Source: Flavobacteriales bacterium (GTDB lineage: Bacteria; Bacteroidota; Bacteroidia; Flavobacteriales_F; PHOS-HE28). From it: 5,312 bases of DNA. Shown piece after piece: positions 1 to 5,158 of this stretch. Numbering within the stretch: the stretch's first letter is position 1; each line of letters starts with the position of its first letter. A model generated the notes under the pieces. The model did not search any database and was not told the origin of the DNA. It worked only from the letters and a program-made list of their open reading frames with translations. Made by a program: the position numbers and the translations under genes. The DNA lies in contig JAHEFL010000169.1 of assembly GCA_024640205.1 (NCBI GenBank), positions 1 through 5,312 on the forward strand, read 5' to 3'.

Positions 1-265
1 GATTGAAGATCATCCTGCTCGGTCGAAGGGCGAGGAGCCGGTCATACCACTCCGTTTGATGCCGCGGATTCAAATAGATCGTGATGGTATCGACAAGGAC
101 GCCATCCGGTACTTCCTGTTGGATAGGGACCGTACCGATATTCCCGGAACGCTTGCCAACTGCCATCACGTGATATCCATTGGCAACCAGACGCTCTACG
201 GCCATGTGCGCATAACGCGTAGGTTCAGGACTTGCACCAAGCACCAGCGTGAAGCGATCCTCCAT
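1..265 (-). CDS. CoA-binding Rossmann-fold protein, C-terminus beyond the left edge
   Basis: Partial gene read right to left; the first 88 codons are in the window and the rest lies outside it. The N-terminus has a beta strand TLVLGAS (residues 6-12) followed by PEPTRYA (13-19), the nucleotide-binding turn seen in the small CoA-binding domain family (CoA_binding_2, YccU-like). A second strand HVMAVGK (32-38) precedes a glycine-containing segment, and DTITIYLNP (59-67) with a helix TEWYDRLLALRPSRMIFN (71-88) is the usual second half. Full-length family members are about 120-145 residues, so roughly a third is missing. They are thought to bind CoA or another nucleotide; most have no proven role. 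The ATG at 265 is chosen because it gives the family's short N-terminus; an in-frame GTG ten codons upstream (295) is possible. No clear Shine-Dalgarno is seen. The gene starts 64 bases after the acyltransferase stop and is probably cotranscribed. The family call is firm; the function is not. Confidence 0.85.
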   Translation of the reverse strand, partial: MEDRFTLVLGASPEPTRYAHMAVERLVANGYHVMAVGKRSGNIGTVPIQQEVPDGVLVDTITIYLNPRHQTEWYDRLLALRPSRMIFN

Positions 266-329
266 GTCACAAAGTTGGTGATCTTGGCTGTCCACTTCCC
301 TGACGCTTGTCAAGCCGACAGCCTTGATC

Positions 330-2081
330 CTAGCTCCCGGTCATACCTTTCCGAAGGTCATCAACGGTCCTTTCGGGTAACCTGGTCAGGTCCAGGACAA
401 GCAAGGCATCAAGCGCATCATTGAACCGTGGATCCCGATTGAATCCGATGATGCGTCCGTTCAGCAGGAGGTACTTTTTCAGGAGCACGGGCATCCCGTT
501 CTCATGGGGGTCCACCTCTGCAATGATCCGGTCCAAGCGTTTCAGGTCAGCTTTGGATGCTTCTATCAATACCTCCCCATCCGCCTTGTCCGTCTTCAGC
601 TTGAAGCGGTTCCGCGGGCGGACATGCTCGGCCATTTCAGGATCATAGTGGTGCTGCCGCACGAATTCCGTGATCAGTGACCGAGAGAATCGGCTGTAGG
701 AACCACTGATGCTGACCGGCCCGATCAGGTATCGTTGATCAGGATTGGACGTGACGTGCATCAACAGGCCACGCCACAGCATGAACAAGGGCAATCGCTG
801 ACGCTGATAGTCCAGTGCCACAAAGGAACGTCCCAACTCGAAACTGCGTCGCAGGATCCGGTCCATCCTTCTATCCATTCGGAACAATGTGCTCAAATAG
901 AAACCCCTTCGGCCGTATCGGCTCATGATACGCCGTCCGTCCCCGATCCGATAACTGCCCGCAAGGCGCTGGGCATCCCTGTCCCAAAGGAAGAGATGGT
1001 CGTAATAGATATCAAACTCGTCCAGATCGATGGCCTTATTTGTCCCTTCTCCCACTGCTCGGAAGGTGATCTCCCGCAATCGGCCGATCTCACGCAGAAG
1101 ATTGGGGATACGGTGGCTCGGGGCCAGGTACAGATCGAATTCACCTTGTGAATTCAGTTTCAGGTCCGTAATGGACCCAATATCCCGCATCAACAATGCG
1201 GGGTCGCCTGGTGCTGTGATCTCCTTGGCACTTTTCGGGAAGCGCAGCGGACTGAACAACTCCCTTCGGACCTGCAAACCGCTTCCCAGGGAATAGGTCT
1301 TGGCCCGCAGGAATCGCGCCAGCTGTTCGGCGGAAGTGAATGCAGCAATATCCTGTGGGGGTATGGGTTTACCGATACGCATCCGGACAGAGCGTCCTCG
1401 CATACGCATCATCTCATTGGGTAAGGCAAGCGTACGAAGATTGGGGTGGATCATGCCGAGCATGTGGAAGATCATACTGTTCGCACCGTCGAACCAGATA
1501 GGAACGACGGGTACACCAAGGTGCTGTGTCAGTTTCACGGCTGGAGCCTTCCAACGCGGATCCGCAACACCTTTCACTTCCGTATGCCAACTACTCACCT
1601 CCCCGGACGGGAATATGGCGAGCGCGCCACCCTCCGAGACATGGGCCATGGCCTGCCGCATACCTTGGAAGCTGCTGAGCGAGCGCAATTGCTCGAACGG
1701 GTTCACCCCGATAAAGCGATCCTTCAGTGGCTCCAACTGCTGAAGCAGAAAATTCGCCATCACCTTCAGATCCGGGCGGACCGGACCAAGCACCTGCACC
1801 AGCGCAAGACCGTCGATAGCACCGTACGGATGATTGGCCACGAATACCAAGCCGCCTTCCTGCGGTATGTTCGCCAGGTCCTGGTCTGCCACCTCAATGG
1901 TCAGATCCAGGTTCTTGAAAACGCCAGCAACGAATTCGAGGTCCTGTAGGTGCTGTATCTCGTTATAGAAACGTTCGAGCTTCTTCAGACCGCTCATCTC
2001 AGTAAGCAGGCCGATGCGCGGGTCGCCCGGTCGCATATGGCTCGCCTTGGCAAGCTCAGAAGGATCCACCATCCGCTTCAT
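330..2081 (-). CDS. olsF: Fused PlsC-type and GNAT/hemolysin-type acyltransferase, OlsF-like aminolipid synthase
   Basis: A 583-residue two-domain enzyme. Residues about 75-260 form a lysophospholipid acyltransferase domain: the acceptor motif NHPYGAIDG (83-91; His84 and Asp90), the later block FPSGEVS (157-163) and VPVVPIWFDGANS (190-202). Residues about 325-575 form an OlsB/hemolysin-like GNAT N-acyltransferase: ELGRSFV (415-421), GPVSISGSYS (454-463), and a C-terminal block LLKKYL (533-538), GFNRDPRFNDALDALLVLDL (546-565). In known OlsF enzymes (Serratia proteamaculans, Flavobacterium johnsoniae) the C-terminal half N-acylates ornithine with a 3-hydroxy fatty acid and the N-terminal half then adds the second acyl chain. 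Bacteroides makes glycine lipids with separate homologues (GlsB, GlsA), so the amino acid used here cannot be read from the sequence. No TM segment is obvious; membrane association is expected. GGAG at 2089-2086 supports the ATG at 2081 over the ATG three codons later. It is the middle gene of the probable minus-strand operon. Confidence 0.85.
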   Translation of the reverse strand: MKRMVDPSELAKASHMRPGDPRIGLLTEMSGLKKLERFYNEIQHLQDLEFVAGVFKNLDLTIEVADQDLANIPQEGGLVFVANHPYGAIDGLALVQVLGPVRPDLKVMANFLLQQLEPLKDRFIGVNPFEQLRSLSSFQGMRQAMAHVSEGGALAIFPSGEVSSWHTEVKGVADPRWKAPAVKLTQHLGVPVVPIWFDGANSMIFHMLGMIHPNLRTLALPNEMMRMRGRSVRMRIGKPIPPQDIAAFTSAEQLARFLRAKTYSLGSGLQVRRELFSPLRFPKSAKEITAPGDPALLMRDIGSITDLKLNSQGEFDLYLAPSHRIPNLLREIGRLREITFRAVGEGTNKAIDLDEFDIYYDHLFLWDRDAQRLAGSYRIGDGRRIMSRYGRRGFYLSTLFRMDRRMDRILRRSFELGRSFVALDYQRQRLPLFMLWRGLLMHVTSNPDQRYLIGPVSISGSYSRFSRSLITEFVRQHHYDPEMAEHVRPRNRFKLKTDKADGEVLIEASKADLKRLDRIIAEVDPHENGMPVLLKKYLLLNGRIIGFNRDPRFNDALDALLVLDLTRLPERTVDDLRKGMTGS

Positions 2082-2085
2082 CGTG

Positions 2086-2089
2086 CTCC
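2086..2089 (-). promoter_or_regulatory. Ribosome binding site of the OlsF-like gene
   Basis: The minus strand reads GGAG four bases before the ATG at 2081. This purine-rich core is the best Shine-Dalgarno match before any start in the window and favours the first ATG over the in-frame ATG at 2072, from which it would be 13 bases away. Shine-Dalgarno sequences are weakly used in Bacteroidota, so this supports the start only moderately. Confidence 0.45.
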
Positions 2090-2107
2090 GTACGAATGTA
2101 CCGAACC

Positions 2108-2132
2108 GCTCGTGGACAGGACTTGAACCTGG
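2108..2132 (-). other. Orphan tRNA T-arm-like sequence in the gap between two genes
   Basis: On the minus strand, positions 2132-2116 read CCAGG TTCAAGT CCTGT: a T-loop of canonical form closed by four of five possible T-stem pairs. It is followed by seven bases, CCACGAG (2115-2109), that could have been a 3' acceptor strand. No matching acceptor 5' strand, D-arm or anticodon arm is found in the 80 bases upstream, which are the end of the transglutaminase gene, and no CCA follows. It is not a working tRNA. It may be a tRNA 3'-end remnant, an old attachment-site half, or chance. Confidence 0.3.
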
Positions 2133-2139
2133 GACGGCG

Positions 2140-3075
2140 TCAGATCTCCAGGATCCCGACGATGCGTTCGTTCATCAACTCGCCGCCAGGATAGTTGCGC
2201 GTGTAATCCAGGTTGATCCAGTGCACTCCGTTCGCATCGGTGTGGTGGTAAAGCGGAGCGTCACCGGTCTCCCTCACGAAGAGCACCTTGCGTATCAGGT
2301 GTGCGGCTCGTTCCAATTGTGCATCGTCCCCTATCCGCATCTCCGGGTAGACATGCCCTTCTGTTCGCACCAAACGGACCTGCCCCCCGACGGCCTTAAT
2401 ACAAGCAGCCATGAGCAAAGCATGATCATCGCAATCGCCGGCCATCAACTCAAGGCTTTCCGCAGGCGGAGCGAAGTATTCCCCTCCTTTTACATCGGAA
2501 ACGTAACGCCAGCGTGTGTTGATCTCCTTGAATATGGAAAAGGATTGGACCAAGGTGAACTCGTTCTGGCCTACAGCCACATCCGTGAAATTCATGGTCG
2601 CCATCCGTACGGCCGCTTTTCGGACATCACTGTCCTGATCGACCACGAGTGCGCGCAGTTTCTCAGCGTCGTGGAACGGCCTGAGCCGGTTGGATGCCAA
2701 CGGCACCTGTTCGGTGGTCTCGCGTAAGGATCGGAGAAATCCAGCATAGCCACTATAAAGATCCCCAAAGGAATAAGTCCCGATCAACGTGGTCACGGTC
2801 AACGCCATCATGGCAATGATCAGTGTTCCATATACCAGGAGCTGAAAACGCTTCACCAGAACGATAAAAGCGATCATCACGAGCAGGAAGATCAGGATAT
2901 GGTCGACCCGGACCCCTTCACCAATGGGCAGTATGAGCTCGGGTACGAAAGGGTGCACGATGATGAACAATGGCAGCCCTAACAGAAGGGCCACCATATA
3001 GGTGATGACCACATGGGCAAGGCTCCTACCTGCCTCCGAAAGGTGCTCCTGCTTTCGTTGTTCCAACAAATTCAT
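2140..3075 (-). CDS. Membrane-anchored transglutaminase-like protein
   Basis: A 311-residue protein with three hydrophobic segments at its N-terminus (about 20-41, 58-76 and 78-99) followed by a soluble domain. The domain carries a transglutaminase/papain-like triad: Cys215 in AGDCDDHALL (212-221), His241 in TEGHVYPEM (238-246) and Asp290 in HWINLDYT (285-292). GDCDD plus a His about 25 residues on and an Asp about 50 further is the standard layout of bacterial transglutaminase-core proteins, which act as thiol peptidases or amide-forming enzymes; the substrate cannot be told here. Residues about 100-180 are a linker with no motif I recognise. The domain's side of the membrane is not settled by the sequence; three TM helices place the termini on opposite sides. 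The ATG at 3075 gives a charged N-terminus before TM1; upstream only a weak purine run (GAGATC) is seen. Its stop lies 58 bases before the acyltransferase start, so it is probably the first gene of the operon. Confidence 0.82.
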   Translation of the reverse strand: MNLLEQRKQEHLSEAGRSLAHVVITYMVALLLGLPLFIIVHPFVPELILPIGEGVRVDHILIFLLVMIAFIVLVKRFQLLVYGTLIIAMMALTVTTLIGTYSFGDLYSGYAGFLRSLRETTEQVPLASNRLRPFHDAEKLRALVVDQDSDVRKAAVRMATMNFTDVAVGQNEFTLVQSFSIFKEINTRWRYVSDVKGGEYFAPPAESLELMAGDCDDHALLMAACIKAVGGQVRLVRTEGHVYPEMRIGDDAQLERAAHLIRKVLFVRETGDAPLYHHTDANGVHWINLDYTRNYPGGELMNERIVGILEI

Positions 3076-3190
3076 TCGATGCGATCTCAGCGAACTTCAT
3101 GCCGGAGCCTTGTTTCCGGAATTTGGTCCAGTCATGCCTTCAACGCACAAAGACGACGGAAAGATGCCTTGCCACGACCCATCCCTTGAC

Positions 3191-3211
3191 CATCGTTAAC
3201 ATCGTTTAACG
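3191..3211. repeat. Tandem CATCGTTAA / CATCGTTTAA with CGTTAA-N6-TTAACG inverted repeat
   Basis: CATCGTTAA (3191-3199) is followed at once by CATCGTTTAA (3200-3209), a direct repeat differing by one inserted T. Read another way, CGTTAA (3194-3199) and TTAACG (3206-3211) are perfect inverted arms with a 6-base spacer. This AT-rich element stands out in a GC-rich intergenic region. It lies about 100 bases before the M23 promoter's -33 box and about 115 bases from the transglutaminase start. A binding site for a dimeric regulator is one reading; no regulator is identified. Confidence 0.45.
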
Positions 3212-3309
3212 ACAGTCCATACCGGGCCCTATCCCGCGTCCAGCAACGGATACCGCACAAAACCGCGTTCATTGACGCCCAGCGGTCGATAAGCATCCGC
3301 AACCAACCC

Positions 3310-3339
3310 TTGTAGCTCTTGATGAGCCGGATAGATTTG
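3310..3339 (+). promoter_or_regulatory. Bacteroidota-type promoter of the M23 peptidase gene
   Basis: TTG at 3310-3312, a 19-base spacer, and TAGATTTG at 3332-3339 match the Bacteroidota housekeeping consensus TTG-N17-23-TAnnTTTG in every fixed position. The expected transcription start is about 5-8 bases after the TTTG, that is at or just before the ATG at 3347, so the message may have almost no leader. There is no Shine-Dalgarno before the ATG, which fits. Confidence 0.6.
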
Positions 3340-3346
3340 TCGCCCG

Positions 3347-4261
3347 ATGAAGCTGACCAGCGCACCGATCATGGGCCTTCTGTGGGCTATTTCGCTCGGG
3401 ACCGACCTGAGCGCACAAGCCGGCCAGGAGCCTTATGGTGGACCAGAGGATACGGATGCGTTCGTGGAGTTGACCGAAGCCGAAGAGGAGGAGGGCACCA
3501 TTGAAATGGAAGCGTTCGATATGGTGTGGGACGTGAATGATTCCTTGACCTTTATTCCGGGCTACGACATCTATTGCAATTGGAACACCGACGCGATATT
3601 CGATAGGATCAGCCCGCCCCGTGTGATCCATGATACACTGAAGCTGTATCTGAGCCATGACGATTGTGACCATTCCATGCCTATCGCTGGCCATGTCACG
3701 AGCCCGTTCGGCCCGCGCAAGGGGCGTATGCATTACGGTGTTGACCTGAAGCTGAGCACCGGTGACCCTGTCGTTTCCGCCTTTGCCGGCATGGTCCGCA
3801 TTTCCCGGTACAACAAGAGTTTTGGGCATGTGGTCGTCGTGCGGCACTACAACGGATTGGAGACCCTCTATGCCCACCTCAGCAAACGCAAGGTCAAACC
3901 AGGGGACCTGATCGAGGCAGGTGATACCATAGGACTCGGCGGAAATACGGGCCGTAGTTATGGTAGTCATCTTCATTTCGAGGTGCGTTTCCTCGATCAA
4001 CCGATCGACCCGGCATTGGTATTCGATCTGGAGCAGGGTGAACTGCAGGACGGGACCTTTGATATCCACAAAGGGACATTTGAAGCACTTGCCAAGGCCC
4101 GTGCGGAGATGTCCGCTCGGAAGTACCATTTTGTGCGCAGCGGCGATACGCTGTCCGGTATCGCGCGGAGGTATCATACTTCGGTCGGCGCGCTTTGCCG
4201 TCTGAACGGGATCAAACAGACCAGCGTGATCCGGGTCGGTCAGCGTATCCGGACGAACTGA
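3347..4261 (+). CDS. Secreted M23 metallo-endopeptidase with C-terminal LysM domain
   Basis: A 304-residue exported peptidoglycan hydrolase. Residues 1-25 form a signal peptide (Lys2, hydrophobic core [11 protein letters not shown], likely cut after SAQA). A strongly acidic stretch follows (about 34-60, including EAEEEEG). The M23/LytM domain spans about 112-225. By analogy with LytM, zinc ligands are His129 and Asp133 in HYGVD and His210 in HLHFE; catalytic histidines are His177 in YAHLS and His208. All are intact, so it should cut peptide cross-bridges in the cell wall. A LysM domain (about 260-303, [16 protein letters not shown] then NGI and VGQRIR) should bind N-acetylglucosamine-containing glycan. 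The DIYCNWNTD segment (74-82) resembles a stretch often found just before the M23 domain in Bacteroidota relatives. Likely sites of action are the periplasm or outer membrane face, in wall growth or daughter-cell separation. It is monocistronic, divergent from the transglutaminase operon and convergent with the next gene. Confidence 0.93.
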   Translation: MKLTSAPIMGLLWAISLGTDLSAQAGQEPYGGPEDTDAFVELTEAEEEEGTIEMEAFDMVWDVNDSLTFIPGYDIYCNWNTDAIFDRISPPRVIHDTLKLYLSHDDCDHSMPIAGHVTSPFGPRKGRMHYGVDLKLSTGDPVVSAFAGMVRISRYNKSFGHVVVVRHYNGLETLYAHLSKRKVKPGDLIEAGDTIGLGGNTGRSYGSHLHFEVRFLDQPIDPALVFDLEQGELQDGTFDIHKGTFEALAKARAEMSARKYHFVRSGDTLSGIARRYHTSVGALCRLNGIKQTSVIRVGQRIRTN

Positions 4262-4301
4262 GCATTGCGAGTGGCGGCAGGACCTTCCCGCACAGGTGCC
4301 A

Positions 4302-4886
4302 TCAGGCTATTTTCCTTGCCCCTCGCGTAAGGGCGCTCACCATTTCCTGATTGAATTCAGGGGATAGAAGCAAGGCGTTGTTGTCCTTGAAACGGACGAG
4401 AAGGACATCGCGCCTCGCGTTCGGCAGTCGATCGGTGAAATACCTTCCAATGCCCATAGTATAAGAGGTGAATCCGATGTCCACGGTGCAATAGCGGGTA
4501 AAGGCGCGCACCAGATCACGTTTGGCCGCCTTGCTCATACCAGCCTGTTCATTGAGGTGATCCTTGATGTAGGCCCGGGCTCCGGAACGATCGATAAGAC
4601 TGACATCCGTGATCTCCTGGAGATCGATCTCCTTGCGATGAGATCCACTGACCAGGTGTAGCGCACTGTTCGATACATAGTAAACACATCGCTTCCCCAT
4701 ATCCCTTAGCAAGGCGACCACCATGCCTATGACCAGCCCGATACCGATGGCGATGAACGGGTAGGCCTTACCGGTCGAGGCGAAGATCAGTACCCCGATC
4801 AACAGCGCCGGGAGAACGACCCAGGCCACGATCATCGTGTTGTGCCATTGCCTCCGTGTGGGGAATCGATCCTTGTTCCGGCTCAT
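4302..4886 (-). CDS. Two-TM membrane protein with a PH-like domain, function unknown
   Basis: A 194-residue protein. After a basic N-terminus (SRNKDRFPTRRQ) come two hydrophobic segments (about 18-36 and 42-60) forming a short hairpin in the membrane, then a soluble domain. CVYYVSNSALHLVSGSHRKEIDLQEITDVSLID (67-99) is a run of beta strands with the sense of bacterial PH-like domains (bPH_5 type), where a short strand-turn-strand and an 'I-L-EI-VS' segment are typical. The C-terminal RDVLLVRFKDNNALLLSPEFNQEMVSAL (159-186) fits the last strands and closing helix of that fold. Between them is a longer insert (about 100-158) with many Arg/Lys and Tyr that I cannot place. The positive-inside rule suggests both ends are cytoplasmic. 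The start at 4886 has a weak AGAG upstream. Its stop faces the M23 stop across a 40-base gap. The PH-like assignment is inferred from pattern only; no substrate or pathway is suggested by the neighbours. Confidence 0.75.
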   Translation of the reverse strand: MSRNKDRFPTRRQWHNTMIVAWVVLPALLIGVLIFASTGKAYPFIAIGIGLVIGMVVALLRDMGKRCVYYVSNSALHLVSGSHRKEIDLQEITDVSLIDRSGARAYIKDHLNEQAGMSKAAKRDLVRAFTRYCTVDIGFTSYTMGIGRYFTDRLPNARRDVLLVRFKDNNALLLSPEFNQEMVSALTRGARKIA

Positions 4887-4952
4887 GTGCTCTGTATCAT
4901 CACGTCGACCCGATCAACATTAAGAACCAGAGTAGTACGAGAATAACGCAGA

Positions 4953-4974
4953 GAGGCGGCCTCCGCGCCGCCTC
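4953..4974 (-). terminator. Hairpin terminator after tRNA-Leu
   Basis: GAGGCGGC (4953-4960) and GCCGCCTC (4967-4974) pair perfectly over 8 bases, seven of the eight G-C, with a 6-base loop. It begins 2 bases beyond the tRNA's CCA end on the minus strand and is followed there by a moderately T-rich run (TCTGCGTTATTCTCG). Placement right behind the tRNA supports a terminator or processing hairpin that also insulates the PH-like gene downstream. Confidence 0.75.
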
Positions 4975-4976
4975 CA

Positions 4977-5063
4977 TGGTACCGGAGAAGGGACTCGAAC
5001 CCTTACAACCTTACGGTCACACGCCCCTGAAACGTGCGCGTCTACCAATTCCGCCACTCCGGT
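4977..5063 (-). tRNA. trnL-CAG: tRNA-Leu, anticodon CAG
   Basis: A complete 87-base class II tRNA with encoded CCA (4979-4977). The acceptor ACCGGAG (5063-5057) pairs with CTCCGGT (4987-4981) over all seven positions; the discriminator is A. The D-arm reads GCGGAATTGGTAGACGC, typical of tRNA-Leu. The anticodon stem CACGT/GCGTG (one U-G pair) closes the loop TTCAGGG, giving anticodon CAG at 5029-5027 and reading CUG codons. A variable arm of more than ten bases (ACC-GTAA-GGT) confirms class II. The T-arm is AAGGG TTCGAGT CCCTT. The first acceptor pair is A-U where most bacterial tRNA-Leu have G-C. A promoter lies just upstream and a hairpin terminator just downstream, so it is a single-gene unit. 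Confidence 0.97.
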
Positions 5064-5090
5064 TTATGAGCCAATCCTGGCCAGGGGCCG

Positions 5091-5118
5091 CAAATATAGT
5101 ACATCCTTACAGCCGCAA
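5091..5118 (-). promoter_or_regulatory. Bacteroidota-type promoter of tRNA-Leu
   Basis: On the minus strand TTG (5118-5116), a 17-base spacer and TATATTTG (5098-5091) match TTG-N17-23-TAnnTTTG exactly. The start of transcription would fall near 5086-5083, giving a pre-tRNA leader of about 20 bases before the mature 5' end at 5063. A 10-base perfect palindrome, CCTGGCCAGG (5076-5085), lies at the start of that leader. Confidence 0.7.
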
Positions 5119-5121
5119 TGC

Positions 5122-5154
5122 TTGAACGAAAGTGGCATCAGCTTCGTTAGTTTG
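5122..5154 (+). promoter_or_regulatory. Probable promoter of the YkuK-family gene
   Basis: TTG at 5122-5124, a 22-base spacer and TTAGTTTG at 5147-5154 match the Bacteroidota consensus with one mismatch (T for A in the TAnnTTTG box). The TTTG ends only 4 bases before the ATG at 5159, so transcription would begin at or within a few bases of the start codon. Its -33 box is 3 bases from that of the divergent tRNA promoter. Confidence 0.4.
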
Positions 5155-5158
5155 TAGC

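Larger units (their letters stand above)
3076..3346. other. Divergent intergenic region between the transglutaminase-like and M23 genes
   Basis: This 271-base stretch separates two outward-facing genes and should carry promoters for both. On the plus side a good Bacteroidota-type promoter is seen near its right end, and a CATCGTTAA / CATCGTTTAA repeat sits in the middle. No convincing TAnnTTTG element is found on the minus strand for the transglutaminase gene. A 77-codon minus-strand ORF (3365-3132) and a 47-codon one (3372-3229) cross the region; neither resembles a protein family I recognise. No RNA gene or terminator is evident. Confidence 0.6.

Noticed and set aside
308..313. TTGACA on the minus strand before the CoA-binding gene
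   Set aside because: No TATAAT-like or TAnnTTTG box lies at the right distance; this phylum does not use the classical -35/-10 pair in any case.
1300..1949. Two overlapping plus-strand ORFs opposite the acyltransferase gene
   Set aside because: Both are antisense to conserved motifs of the acyltransferase and show no domain pattern.
2014..2727. Plus-strand ORF of 237 codons opposite the transglutaminase-like gene
   Set aside because: Antisense to a protein with an intact Cys-His-Asp triad; the translation has no family resemblance.
3132..3365. 77-codon minus-strand ORF in the divergent intergenic region
   Set aside because: Rich in Arg, Trp and Cys without pattern, covers the M23 promoter, and resembles no known family.
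3269..4177. Long minus-strand ORF (302 codons) opposite the M23 gene
   Set aside because: It lies almost wholly antisense to a gene with intact signal peptide, M23 and LysM motifs, and its translation has no recognisable domain; it follows from codon bias on the coding strand.
4276..4300. Imperfect hairpin in the convergent gap between the M23 and PH-like genes
   Set aside because: Only a 7-pair stem with a 3-base bulge and no T-run on either side; too weak to call a terminator.
4856..5125. 89-codon plus-strand ORF across the tRNA-Leu gene
   Set aside because: It runs through the antisense of a complete tRNA and its terminator, so it cannot be a meaningful protein gene.
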